DNA from: Niastella sp.
Lineage (GTDB): Bacteria > Bacteroidota > Bacteroidia > Chitinophagales > Chitinophagaceae
DNA: 64,000 nucleotides
NCBI GenBank assembly: GCA_016710595.1
Contig: JADJVM010000010.1
Location: 1 to 64,000, forward strand
Direction: 5' to 3'
Part shown: piece after piece, positions 51,652-60,761 of the stretch
How the letters are laid out: each line of letters begins with the position of its first letter
Position numbering within the stretch: the stretch's first letter is position 1
Program-made: the position numbers and the translations under genes
The notes under the pieces: generated by a model
Told to the model about the DNA's origin: nothing
What the model saw: only the letters and a program-made list of their open reading frames with translations
Databases searched by the model: none

Positions 51652-54081
51652 ATGGCAGAAGAACAATTTTTTGATGAGAAGCCGCAGGCAAATATATTGC
51701 AGCAGATCGTACAGCGGTATCTACCTTTCTGGCCGGTATTTATTTTATTCTCTGTTGCCAGCCTGGTAGTAGCCCATATATACCTTCGTTCTGAAACCAG
51801 GATGTATGTGGTAAATGCAAAAGTACTCATTAAAGACCCCCAAAAAAGCAGCAGTGAATTACAGGTACTGGAAGGCCTCGCCAAATTTGGCGAAAAAAAG
51901 TCTATTGACAATGAGATCGTTGCTTTACGCTCGGGTAACCTCATGCGCAAAGTAGTAGAAAAACTACACTTGTATAACACGGTATATAATGAGGGGAATG
52001 TACAAACTGAAGAACTGTATAAAAGAAATACACCGATAATTTTTATTGCCAAAAATGTAGATAGCATCAGAGCCGCAGGTAAGTTTTCATTTGAAATGGA
52101 CTGGCCCCGTAACCAGGTTGAGATCAACGATCAAAAAGTAAGTATAGACAGTGGCATTGTAAAAATAGGTGAACAGGAATACATTGTAGTGGCCAATAAA
52201 AATTATAACCGAAATGCCAAAGGAAAAAACTTTTTTGTGGTTTTCAATTCAGCATCAGGCGCCAGTAGTTCAATCATCTCAAAATTAAAAGTAGCTACCA
52301 ATAGTTATGGATCCAGTGTGTTGAATGTTACTTTACAAACACCGGTACGGGATAAAGGAGTAGATATTTTAAATACCTTATTTGAAATTTATAATGATGA
52401 AGGGATCAATGAAAAAAACCTGACGGGTGACAAGACCATGAATTTTATTGATGAGCGGCTTGCCGTAGTAGAAGGCCAGTTGGATAGTGTGAACAATAAT
52501 ATCATGAATTATAAGGCACGTGAATCTGTTACTGATTTAAGCGCCCAGGCCAGCCTTTATTTTAATACCGTAAAAACATTAGATCAGAAGAATACGGATC
52601 TCGACCTTCAATTAGATGTACTGCAATCCATTCAAAATTATGTAGGCCGAAAAGGGTCCGACCGGGGAACGGTTCCTTCACTTACGATGGTAACAGACCC
52701 CATCCTGGCAAACTTACTTAGCCAGTTATATACCGCAGAGTTTGATCTTGAAAGCGCCAATGCAGTTGCCGGTAACAAAAGCGAAACGGTTGAATTAGCC
52801 ACTGATAAAGTAAGTAAAATAAAAAAAGACATCCGTGAAAATTTAAACAACATCCGGGCTAGTTATTTAACCGAACTCCATAGCAACAATGCCGAGATTG
52901 CGAAAAACAATTCGCTATTGCTGGGGGTACCGGCCAAAGAAAGGGGGCTATTAGACATCAGCCGCCAACAGGCCATCAAGAATAATATTTATACTTTTTT
53001 ACTACAGAAAAAAGAAGAAACGGCGCTTGCCGCCGCTGCTACTGTGGCAGACTTAAAAGTACTTGAAAATGCATACGCCGGCGGCCCCATCAGCCCCATT
53101 CCAAAGAATTATTATTTAACCGGTTTCTTTATTGGCCTGCTCATTTTCTTATTGTATGTACAAATACAGGAACAGTTCAACAACAAAGTATTGTTCCGGT
53201 CAGAAATAGAGAAAAAAACAAGGGTACCGGTAATTGCCGAAATTGTACAATCGCCCAATAAAGATAATATCGCCATCAGCGAAGGCAAGCGGACTGTAAT
53301 TGCAGAGCAGATCCGCAGCCTGCGTACCAACCTGGCATTTATGGGCTTTAATGAAACCCATAAAACCTTATTGGTAACCTCCAGTATATCGGGAGAGGGA
53401 AAAAGTTTTGTGGCCATCAACCTGGCCATCAGTATCACGCTTACGGGTAAAAAAGTGGCGCTGATGGAAATGGATCTGCGTAAACCCCGGTTGAGCAAGC
53501 AACTAAAAGTATCCCGCAACCCGGGGATCAGTTCTTATTTGGTGGGCAAAGCTGGTATTGATGAGATCATCAAGAAAACCAGTTTTGAAAATCTTTTTGT
53601 AGTATCTGCCGGGCCTATACCGCCCAACCCCACCGAGCTTATCCAGCTTCCTGAGTTTAGTGTCATGATGGATGAGCTGAAAAAGAAATTTGATTATATC
53701 ATTATAGATACGGCACCCATTGGGCCTGTTACTGATGCGCAATTGCTGGCGCCACATATAAATACCACGCTCTACGTGGTGCGCCATGCCGTTACTCCTT
53801 CTACATTTATGAATTTAATTGATAACCTCAATAAGGAAAAGAAATTTCCTGCCATGTGCGTGGTGTTCAACGGCATCAAGCCCCGTGGGGTTAATTTATT
53901 CGGGTATGGCTTTGGCGGTTATGGCAATGGTTATGGCTATGGCTACGGCTATGGCTACAGTTACGGTTATGGCTATGGCGAAGATACGTACGGATATTAT
54001 ACTTCCGATGGCGGCTTCCCGGGCTTTAAAAGTGTCTGGGGCTTTTGGAAAAAAGTGAAAAATGTATTTAGAAGAAGATAA
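51652..54081 (+). CDS. Chain-length/tyrosine autokinase protein, Wzc-like
   Basis: Inner-membrane polysaccharide copolymerase fused to a BY-kinase (809 residues). An N-terminal membrane span (about 24-46) and Wzz domain are followed by a long coiled-coil periplasmic part and a second span (about 486-505). The cytoplasmic kinase has Walker A in TSSISGEGKSF (about 576-586), Walker A' in LMEMDLRKPRLS and Walker B in IIIDTAPIG (about 683). The tail (about 750-785) is a striking Gly-Tyr repeat with some 18 tyrosines, the presumed autophosphorylation cluster that controls polymer length. Directly follows wza. It coexists with an ABC-type exporter downstream rather than a Wzy polymerase in this window. 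Confidence 0.93.
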   Translation: MAEEQFFDEKPQANILQQIVQRYLPFWPVFILFSVASLVVAHIYLRSETRMYVVNAKVLIKDPQKSSSELQVLEGLAKFGEKKSIDNEIVALRSGNLMRKVVEKLHLYNTVYNEGNVQTEELYKRNTPIIFIAKNVDSIRAAGKFSFEMDWPRNQVEINDQKVSIDSGIVKIGEQEYIVVANKNYNRNAKGKNFFVVFNSASGASSSIISKLKVATNSYGSSVLNVTLQTPVRDKGVDILNTLFEIYNDEGINEKNLTGDKTMNFIDERLAVVEGQLDSVNNNIMNYKARESVTDLSAQASLYFNTVKTLDQKNTDLDLQLDVLQSIQNYVGRKGSDRGTVPSLTMVTDPILANLLSQLYTAEFDLESANAVAGNKSETVELATDKVSKIKKDIRENLNNIRASYLTELHSNNAEIAKNNSLLLGVPAKERGLLDISRQQAIKNNIYTFLLQKKEETALAAAATVADLKVLENAYAGGPISPIPKNYYLTGFFIGLLIFLLYVQIQEQFNNKVLFRSEIEKKTRVPVIAEIVQSPNKDNIAISEGKRTVIAEQIRSLRTNLAFMGFNETHKTLLVTSSISGEGKSFVAINLAISITLTGKKVALMEMDLRKPRLSKQLKVSRNPGISSYLVGKAGIDEIIKKTSFENLFVVSAGPIPPNPTELIQLPEFSVMMDELKKKFDYIIIDTAPIGPVTDAQLLAPHINTTLYVVRHAVTPSTFMNLIDNLNKEKKFPAMCVVFNGIKPRGVNLFGYGFGGYGNGYGYGYGYGYSYGYGYGEDTYGYYTSDGGFPGFKSVWGFWKKVKNVFRRR

Positions 54082-54155
54082 TAATCCCGCTTCGTAAACC
54101 GGTAATAAAACGGCTCAGGAAGGGGATGGCTTCACACCGGATTTTATTTTATTTT

Positions 54156-54187
54156 CCTCACCGTTACAGGTTTGCCTGTGACTGAGG
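54156..54187 (+). promoter_or_regulatory. Hairpin just upstream of the antiterminator gene
   Basis: GTTACAGG (54163-54170) pairs with CCTGTGAC (54175-54182) around TTTG, and the outer arms CCTCA and TGAGG add five pairs with a two-base bulge. No T-run follows, so it is not a classic terminator. It lies 21 bases before the ATG of a NusG-like gene and could be a leader RNA structure or pause element. The rest of 54082-54208 shows nothing else. Confidence 0.45.
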
Positions 54188-54208
54188 AACAGCGAAGCTT
54201 TGGCCTGT

Positions 54209-54715
54209 ATGGAAATAAAATTACATTGGTACGCTGTTTATACCCGGCCCAGGAATGAAAAAAAACTTTCAATTCGCCTGGATGAAACCGGTATTGTGAA
54301 CTATTGCCCACTGCAAAAAGTACAAAGAAACTGGAGCGACCGGAAGAAAATAATTTTAGAACCCCTCTTTAAAGGTTACCTCTTTATACAAGTACCCGAA
54401 AAAGATAAATGGGAACTCAGGAATATTGATGGGATCGTAAATTTTGTGTACTGGCTGGGCAAGCCCGCCATCATAAAAGACATTGAAATTGAGAACATCA
54501 AAAAATTCCTGAATGAGTTTGATAAAGTGGAAGTACATAACCTGAATTTTAAAAAGCAGGATATGGTTACCATTACACAAGGGGTGCTGATGGATTACAA
54601 AGGCAGCATCCTGGAAATTGCAGGCAACAAAGCATTGGTAAGGATAGAGCGGATGGGTTTGGTATTAAGCGCACTGATAGAAAAAAAGAACCTGGCATTA
54701 TTAAAATCCATTTAG
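54209..54715 (+). CDS. NusG/UpxY-like transcription antiterminator
   Basis: A 168-residue NusG-paralog (start at the ATG, not the TTG nine bases earlier). The NGN domain is recognised by HWYAVYTRPRNEKKL (N-terminus), FKGYLFIQVP and WLGKPAII. A KOW-like C-terminus follows (GVLMDYKGSILEI...). Specialised NusG paralogs of the UpxY/RfaH type allow RNA polymerase to read through long polysaccharide operons, and this is their normal place. The target is presumably the locus in which it lies. The upstream hairpin may be part of its recognition region, but that is inference. Confidence 0.9.
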   Translation: MEIKLHWYAVYTRPRNEKKLSIRLDETGIVNYCPLQKVQRNWSDRKKIILEPLFKGYLFIQVPEKDKWELRNIDGIVNFVYWLGKPAIIKDIEIENIKKFLNEFDKVEVHNLNFKKQDMVTITQGVLMDYKGSILEIAGNKALVRIERMGLVLSALIEKKNLALLKSI

Positions 54716-54755
54716 CCGGAGCCACCGGTGAAAGATATTTAAATAAAGAATTTAA

Positions 54756-56549
54756 GTGTGTAGGATCGCTGGCATATTAGCATCAAAAGAAAATCTTTCC
54801 GGCAGCCGGCAAGCGGTACAGCAAATGTGTACCATACAGCAGCATGGCGGCCCGGATGATGAAGGGATTTGGGCAGATGAAGAAGCCGGGTTGGTACTGG
54901 GCCACCGCAGGCTAAGCTTGCTGGACCTGAGTGCTGCCGGCCACCAACCCATGTGCTGGAAAGACAGGTATTATATTTCATTTAATGGTGAAATATATAA
55001 TTTCCCGGTTTTAAAAAATGAACTGGAACAAAAAGGCCACCGGTTTAAAACACAAACTGATACCGAAGTGATCCTGGCAGCTTATGAGCAATGGGGCACA
55101 CAAAGTTTTAAACGACTGCAGGGCATGTTTGCTTTTGCAATTTGGGATAAGCAGGAACAAGAGTTATTGCTGGTACGGGATGCATCGGGCATCAAGCCAT
55201 TGTATTATCACCAGCTTCCCGGCATGCTGGCATTTGCATCTGAAGTAAAAGCTTTTCAATTTATACCTTCTGCTAAAGAACAAAATAACCACTGGCCTGT
55301 TTTTATGATGGCTTATGGCCACCTGCCCGAGCCGGTTACTACATTACAAAAAGTGCATCCTTTGCCCAAAGGTTTCTTTTTAAGTTACCGGGTAAAAACA
55401 GGTGAAACCAGTTTGCAAAATTTTTCGTTTTACAGTTTATATAAAAAAGAAAAAAATTACCATCAAGTAAAAGAAAGATTGGCCTCGTTGCTACGGCTTT
55501 CTGTAAACAGGCACTTACTGGCCGATGCGCCCATTGGCGTATTTTTAAGCGGAGGTATTGATTCAGGTATTTTATTCTTACTGGCGGCCGAACAAAAAAA
55601 AGAAGGCCTCAACAGTTTGTCATTATACTTTAATGAGAAAGCCTTTTCAGAAAAAAAATACCAGGATATTTTATTAGATAAGGTAAACTGTAAAAGAAAC
55701 CAGTTCTTATTAAAAGAAGATTTATTCCTGGAGCAGTTGCCTCGTATTTTAACCGATATGGATCAGCCGAGTTGCGATGGCATCAATACCTGGTTCATTA
55801 GCCGCTATGCCCGTGAACAGGGGCTTAAAGCTGTATTAAGCGGAATCGGCGCCGATGAGTTGCTGGGTGGTTATCCATCTTTCCGCCGCCTGCGTATCGT
55901 ATCGGCATTGCAGCAAACGCCTGGCCTGAGCGCTGCTGCAAAATTCTGGAAAGGCCGCAAACTTAGCCGGCTGGCATATTTAAAGCTGGAGGGCATTAAA
56001 GGAATTTATTTATCGCTTCGGGGCCAATATATGCCGCTTGATATAGCCCGCCAGTTAGATGCTTCAGAACAGGAAGTATGGCAAATATTGGAAGATAGCC
56101 CGGTATTGCCAGCCATTCATCGCTTTGATAGTGGGAACCAGGCTAGCTGGATGGAAACCCATTTATACATGCAAAACCAATTGCTGAAAGATGCCGATGT
56201 AATGAGTATGGCACATGGTATAGAAATACGGGTTCCTTTCCTGGATGCTGAATTTTTACAGTATTGTATGAACATTCATCCGGGGATTAAATATAGTGGC
56301 CGGTTGCCAAAATCTTTATTGATCAATGCTTTTAAAAACGAACTCCCGGCGCCGGTATGGAACCGCCCCAAGATGGGCTTTAGCTTTCCATTTACTGAGT
56401 GGTTTAAAAACAGCGATTATGTAACGGAAAGCATTCAGCGGGCCGGCCCGCTGGCACAGGAAAAATACAATGCTTTTTTACAGGGCAGCCTGCACTGGTC
56501 GCAATTACTTACCCTGATGCTGGTACACAATAAAGCCAATGAAAACTAA
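54756..56549 (+). CDS. asnB: Asparagine synthetase (glutamine-hydrolysing), AsnB type
   Basis: The start is GTG at 54756. This choice places the catalytic Cys at position 2 (MCRIAG), as class II glutamine amidotransferases need after Met removal. The N-terminal glutaminase domain (about 1-200) has GGPDDEGIW, GHRRLSLLDLS and YISFNGEIYN. The C-terminal PP-loop ATP-binding synthetase domain has LSGGIDSG (about 263-270) and LSGIGADELLGGYP (about 366-379). The 597-residue length is normal. AsnB-like genes recur in surface-polysaccharide loci, where they are thought to amidate uronic acids or other sugars. Here the substrate is unknown, and the gene may serve the glycan rather than asparagine supply. 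Confidence 0.9.
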   Translation: MCRIAGILASKENLSGSRQAVQQMCTIQQHGGPDDEGIWADEEAGLVLGHRRLSLLDLSAAGHQPMCWKDRYYISFNGEIYNFPVLKNELEQKGHRFKTQTDTEVILAAYEQWGTQSFKRLQGMFAFAIWDKQEQELLLVRDASGIKPLYYHQLPGMLAFASEVKAFQFIPSAKEQNNHWPVFMMAYGHLPEPVTTLQKVHPLPKGFFLSYRVKTGETSLQNFSFYSLYKKEKNYHQVKERLASLLRLSVNRHLLADAPIGVFLSGGIDSGILFLLAAEQKKEGLNSLSLYFNEKAFSEKKYQDILLDKVNCKRNQFLLKEDLFLEQLPRILTDMDQPSCDGINTWFISRYAREQGLKAVLSGIGADELLGGYPSFRRLRIVSALQQTPGLSAAAKFWKGRKLSRLAYLKLEGIKGIYLSLRGQYMPLDIARQLDASEQEVWQILEDSPVLPAIHRFDSGNQASWMETHLYMQNQLLKDADVMSMAHGIEIRVPFLDAEFLQYCMNIHPGIKYSGRLPKSLLINAFKNELPAPVWNRPKMGFSFPFTEWFKNSDYVTESIQRAGPLAQEKYNAFLQGSLHWSQLLTLMLVHNKANEN

Positions 56550-57660
56550 TACACTTTTTCTTACTTTAAATATTTTTTCTGCTACGGGTGGTATCGAAAA
56601 AGTATGCCGTATTGCAGGCAAGGCTTTATATGAGCAGGCAATGGCCCACAATCAAAGTTTTATGATATGGAGCATGCACGATAAAGATGTTGATGTAACC
56701 GGCAATGCTTATTTTCCCGCAGAATATTATACCAGCTTTGCCGGAAACCGGGCCAGTTTTGTGAGCCGGGCAGTAAGGCAGGGCATACTAGCCGATACGG
56801 TGATCTTAAGCCATATCAATATGCTGATGATTGCCTGGACAATAAAAAAAATATCTCCCAGAACCAAGATCATCTTAATGGCGCATGGTATCGAGATTTG
56901 GGGTAAGATCAGTTTTTTTAAAAAAATTCATATTGCTGCTGTTGACCGTTTTTGGGCAGTAAGTTATTTTACAAAAAACAGGATCATTGAGCAGCACCAT
57001 ATTCCTGCAAAAAAAATTGAGGTATTAAATAATTGTTTGGATCCCTACCTGCCGGCACCTAAAAATATTTTCATGCCTGCCGGGTTAAGGCAACGATACC
57101 GGCTGGGCGAAGATGATAAAATATTATTTACACTTACCCGGCTTAGCAGCAAAGAAAAATACAAAGGATATGTTGATGTATTGCAGGCATTAAAAGAATT
57201 GAACGATCCCACCATTAAATATATATTGGCAGGTAAGGCCGATCCGATGGCGCTTGCTCAAATAAAGCAACACATAATAGCACTTGGTTTGCAACAGCAG
57301 GTGATATTGGCAGGCTTTCTTCCCGAAGAAGAACTGGCCGCACATTTTACATTGAGTGATTGCTACATAATGCCAAGCAGTAAAGAAGGTTTCGGCATTG
57401 TATTTATCGAAGCCATGTATTATGGCATCCCGGTGATAGGCGGCAATGCCGATGGTACTGCCGATGCCCTGCAACATGGTAAACTGGGTTGTATGGTAGA
57501 GCCCGGTAATATTACGGCCATTAAAAATACCATTCAAAAAGTATTGGCAGCAAAAGAAACCTACAAGCCCAATACTGATTTATTGAATGAATTATTCAGT
57601 TACCGTGCCTATAAAAAAAAGTTAGAAGCGCTTAGTTATATAAAACATCAGCCCATTTAA
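56539..57660 (+). CDS. Glycosyltransferase, GT4/GT1-like (GT-B fold)
   Basis: Cytoplasmic glycosyltransferase of 373 residues that overlaps the asnB end by 11 bases. The C-terminal domain shows the donor-site E-x7-E motif in EGFGIVFIEAMYYG (about 284-297), followed by VIGGNADGTADAL, as in GT family 4. The N-terminal NIFSATGGIEKVCR is the acceptor-side start. Sugar specificity cannot be derived. It is the only clear glycosyltransferase in the visible locus; others may lie downstream. Confidence 0.9.
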   Translation: MKTNTLFLTLNIFSATGGIEKVCRIAGKALYEQAMAHNQSFMIWSMHDKDVDVTGNAYFPAEYYTSFAGNRASFVSRAVRQGILADTVILSHINMLMIAWTIKKISPRTKIILMAHGIEIWGKISFFKKIHIAAVDRFWAVSYFTKNRIIEQHHIPAKKIEVLNNCLDPYLPAPKNIFMPAGLRQRYRLGEDDKILFTLTRLSSKEKYKGYVDVLQALKELNDPTIKYILAGKADPMALAQIKQHIIALGLQQQVILAGFLPEEELAAHFTLSDCYIMPSSKEGFGIVFIEAMYYGIPVIGGNADGTADALQHGKLGCMVEPGNITAIKNTIQKVLAAKETYKPNTDLLNELFSYRAYKKKLEALSYIKHQPI

Positions 57661-57665
57661 TCAGA

Positions 57666-57713
57666 ACAAAGTGGCGCTTTGTGTTTTCTTCGTGTTTTCT
57701 TCGTGTTTGCTTC
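57666..57713 (+). repeat. Hairpin and triple 11-bp tandem repeat between genes
   Basis: ACAAAG/CTTTGT (57666-57682) forms a small stem after the glycosyltransferase stop. Three near-copies of GTGTTTTCTTC follow (57681-57713; third GTGTTTGCTTC). The stem followed by T-rich sequence could terminate weakly. No gene is seen in 57661-57841. Confidence 0.55.
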
Positions 57714-57841
57714 GTACCATCTTCGGGACAGCTTCGGTAATTCTTTCAGGCTGCTGTTGCCGGCTGCGAATATGGATACTATATTGGATAAACCAACTGC
57801 ATACACATGCAACTGGTTATGCACCAGTAACTTAACAAAAA

Positions 57842-58708
57842 ATGCAAGAACAGGATAATAGAATGGAAGAAAATTGGGACCAGGTGATAGTACCTAAGGG
57901 CAAACTGCTTGATTTAAATTTAAAAGAAGTCTGGCGTTACCGTGACCTGCTCTGGCTTTTTGTAAAGCGGGATTTTGTAGCCCAATATAAGCAAACCATC
58001 CTGGGCCCTGTTTGGCATTTTATACAGCCCATTTTTACCACGCTGATGTTCTTGTTCATCTTTGGTAAAATTGCCAACATACCCACCGATGGCATTGCCG
58101 CCATTCCTTTTTATATGAGCGGCATCACCATCTGGAATTATTTTAGCGCATGCCTTACCGCCACTTCAGCCACCTTTGTGGCCAATGCCGGTATTTTTGG
58201 AAAAGTTTATTTTCCCCGCCTCGTACTTCCGTTGAGTACGGTAATGAGCAATATTATAAAATTCGGTATCCAGTTTTTGCTCCTGCTTTCAGTAATGATA
58301 TATTATGGTTTTAAAACCGGGCATTTTCATTTTGGAATCAGTTGGTTATTAATTCCATTATTGGTTTTAATGATGGCCGGTATGGGGCTGGGCCTGGGCA
58401 TCATCATCAGTTCACTCACTACCAAGTACCGTGACTTTACCGTGTTGCTTGGGTTTGCGGTGCAACTTTTAATGTATGCCACACCGGTTGCCTATCCTTT
58501 AAGTTTTTTAAAAGACAAATCTTACGCTGCCTGGGTTGCCTGGAATCCTTTGAGTCCGATAGTAGAAAGTTTCAGGTATGCTTTGTTTGGAACAGGCACT
58601 TTGGATGTTGCGGGTTTACTGTATAGCGGAGGATTTATTTTAGTGGCACTGTTTTTCGGAGCACTGCTTTTTAATAAAGTAGAAAGAACGTTTATGGACA
58701 CTGTTTAA
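57842..58708 (+). CDS. ABC-2 type polysaccharide exporter permease, Wzm-like
   Basis: Integral membrane half of an ABC exporter for a complete glycan or glycolipid. The 288 residues carry six hydrophobic spans. Recognisable family phrases are LLWLFVKRDFVAQYKQTILGP (amphipathic N-terminal interface), GPVWHFIQPIF, YPLSFL (about 218) and WNPLSPIVESFRYALFG (about 232-248), which are standard in Wzm/TagG/RfbA-like permeases. The partner ATPase (Wzt) is the next gene but sits 175 bases away across an array of short repeats. Confidence 0.92.
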   Translation: MQEQDNRMEENWDQVIVPKGKLLDLNLKEVWRYRDLLWLFVKRDFVAQYKQTILGPVWHFIQPIFTTLMFLFIFGKIANIPTDGIAAIPFYMSGITIWNYFSACLTATSATFVANAGIFGKVYFPRLVLPLSTVMSNIIKFGIQFLLLLSVMIYYGFKTGHFHFGISWLLIPLLVLMMAGMGLGLGIIISSLTTKYRDFTVLLGFAVQLLMYATPVAYPLSFLKDKSYAAWVAWNPLSPIVESFRYALFGTGTLDVAGLLYSGGFILVALFFGALLFNKVERTFMDTV

Positions 58709-58712
58709 ATTT

Positions 58713-58810
58713 AATTCGTAATTCGTAATTTTTAATTCTTAATTCTTAATTCTTAATTCTTAATTCTTAATTCTTAATTCTTAATTCTTAATTCTTAATT
58801 CGTAATTCAT
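58713..58810. repeat. Heptamer tandem array (14 x AATTCTT-like) with inverted partner
   Basis: Fourteen consecutive 7-base units lie here. Nine are perfect AATTCTT (58734-58796), flanked by variants AATTCGT, AATTTTT and AATTCAT. Bases 58720-58737 are an exact 18-base inverted copy of 58829-58846, so the transcript could fold back across the array. It lies between the exporter permease and its ATPase. Confidence 0.9.
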
Positions 58811-58883
58811 ATTTTTACCTCATTGAATAATTAAAAATTACGAATTAAGATACTCCTCATCATTCACAATTCACAATTATAAA

Positions 58884-60149
58884 GTGCCCACTGTAATTAA
58901 AGTAGAAAATATAAGTAAACAATACCGTCTTGGTAATGTAGGTACAGGTAGCTTGAGCCACGATATCAACCGCACCTGGCACCGTATGCGTGGTAAAGAA
59001 GACCCTTATTTAAAAATTGGTGAAGCAAACAACCGGGCCGTAAAAGGCAATAGCGAATATGTATGGGCATTGCAGGATATTAATTTTGAAGTAAAGCAAG
59101 GCGAAGTATTGGGCATTATTGGCCGTAATGGTGCAGGTAAAAGCACATTGTTAAAAATATTGAGCCGCACTACCACACCCACTACCGGACAAATAAAAAT
59201 TAAGGGCCGTGTTGCAAGTTTGCTGGAAGTTGGTACCGGCTTCCATCCTGAATTGACAGGCCGTGAAAATATTTATTTAAATGGTGCCATATTAGGCATG
59301 ACTAAGGCAGAAATTAAAAGCAAGTTTGATGAAATTGTTGATTTTGCCGGTGTAGAAAGATACATTGATACTCCTGTGAAAAGATACAGTAGTGGTATGT
59401 ATGTTCGTTTGGCATTTGGTGTTGCTGCACATCTTGAGCCTGAGATTTTAATTGTAGATGAAGTGCTTGCTGTTGGGGATGCAGAGTTTCAAAAAAAGGC
59501 CTTGGGAAAAATGAAAGATGTGAGTGCGAAAGATGGGAGAACTGTGCTTTTTGTGAGCCATAATATGCCGGCGATTAAACGATTGTGTTCCCATGGGATT
59601 TTGCTGGAGAACGGAAACATCACATTAAACACAGATATTAATACCATTGTAGAACATTATTTAAATTACGATAAATCGGAAGACTGCATCCCCGAAGCCT
59701 TTTTTGAAAACTCAGGGAAAGTGTTACAGGTACAATCCTGCCAGCTTCTTGACCAGAATTTAAAATTGGTCACTAAATATTATGATGTAAATGATAAAAT
59801 CATACTGAAAGTCCGATACCGGTTTTTAGAAAAAATACCCAGGGTAAACCTTACTGTCATCATTTATAATAGTGAGTTAGAAACCGTCTATTTTTTAGAC
59901 AGAAGGGATTATTACCAACAATATGCTGCAGTAGAGGCAGGTGAATATGAATCACTCATTGAAATTCCCAATCCTTTATTAAAGCCCGGAAAGTATTCAG
60001 TAACCATTGGTTGCGGCAATATTGAAAATGGAGAACAAGATCATAAATTTTATGTTTTATCTTTTATCATTTCAAATGTAAACCTGGTGCGTGCTACCAG
60101 GGATGGTTATTTGTTTTTACCTTTAAAATGGGATTTAAACATTCTTTAA
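58884..60149 (+). CDS. ABC exporter ATPase with C-terminal sugar-binding domain, Wzt-like
   Basis: ATP-binding subunit (421 residues) of the polysaccharide exporter. The start is GTG at 58884; no in-frame ATG precedes it. Walker A is GRNGAGKST (about 80-88), the ABC signature is YSSGMYVRLAF (about 168-178) and Walker B is ILIVDEVLAVGD (about 189-200). The residues beyond about 260 form a beta-rich extension (VTIGCGNIENG, FIISNVNL) as in Wzt proteins, where it recognises the non-reducing end of the glycan before export. Partner of the upstream permease. Confidence 0.94.
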   Translation: MPTVIKVENISKQYRLGNVGTGSLSHDINRTWHRMRGKEDPYLKIGEANNRAVKGNSEYVWALQDINFEVKQGEVLGIIGRNGAGKSTLLKILSRTTTPTTGQIKIKGRVASLLEVGTGFHPELTGRENIYLNGAILGMTKAEIKSKFDEIVDFAGVERYIDTPVKRYSSGMYVRLAFGVAAHLEPEILIVDEVLAVGDAEFQKKALGKMKDVSAKDGRTVLFVSHNMPAIKRLCSHGILLENGNITLNTDINTIVEHYLNYDKSEDCIPEAFFENSGKVLQVQSCQLLDQNLKLVTKYYDVNDKIILKVRYRFLEKIPRVNLTVIIYNSELETVYFLDRRDYYQQYAAVEAGEYESLIEIPNPLLKPGKYSVTIGCGNIENGEQDHKFYVLSFIISNVNLVRATRDGYLFLPLKWDLNIL

Positions 60150-60169
60150 TTATATAAAAGGATTTTCTT

Positions 60170-60742
60170 TTGAAACGAATTGCATATTTAATTTTTAATC
60201 GCTTTTTTTTACTGGCATATTATTATAAGGGTTCCAAATTAAAATCATTCCTGGAGGCTGAATTTATAAATACCCAACAGGGTGAACAGGAGAAAATATA
60301 TTATGGCTTTAGAAATAAATATAGCTTAGATGAAAGTTTCAGGTTTAATGGAAAGTTTATTCAATTGTATGGGGATGGTATTATACAAGCAGGGGCAGGA
60401 AGCTATATCGGTAGTTTCTCTACTGCCTATTCACATAAAAACAATAAAGTAATCATTGGCAAAGGAGTGAGGATAAGCCACAATGTGAGGATTTATACAC
60501 TTTCTTCTTTTCCCGACCAGGATTTCTCTAATCCTCAAATCCAAAACAAAGCGGGGGATGTTATTATTGGCGATTACAGTTGGATTGGTGCTAATGTATT
60601 TATAAACCCGGGGATTAACATTGGTAGTAATGCTGTTGTAGGCGCCAACAGTGTAGTTACAAAAGATGTTCCTGATTTTGCAATTGTAGGAGGTGTTCCT
60701 GCCACATTGATCAGGATGAAGAAAATAGACCAAAAATTATGA
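60170..60742 (+). CDS. Hexapeptide-repeat (LbH) acyltransferase
   Basis: The 190-residue enzyme of the left-handed beta-helix class transfers an acyl group, usually acetyl, to a sugar. The start is TTG at 60170, supported by AAAGGA about eight bases upstream. Hexapeptide repeats occupy about 60-180. GDYSWIGANVFINPGINIG and GANSVVTKDVPDF, then VGGVPATLIR, are the classic O-acetyltransferase ending (XAT/NodL-like). It is likely to decorate the surface glycan. The acceptor is unknown. Confidence 0.88.
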   Translation: MKRIAYLIFNRFFLLAYYYKGSKLKSFLEAEFINTQQGEQEKIYYGFRNKYSLDESFRFNGKFIQLYGDGIIQAGAGSYIGSFSTAYSHKNNKVIIGKGVRISHNVRIYTLSSFPDQDFSNPQIQNKAGDVIIGDYSWIGANVFINPGINIGSNAVVGANSVVTKDVPDFAIVGGVPATLIRMKKIDQKL

Positions 60743-60761
60743 AACAGAAATATTGAAATAC

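Noticed and set aside
58713..58810. CRISPR array
   Set aside because: The units are 7 bases long with no spacers, and no cas genes are present. It is a simple tandem repeat.
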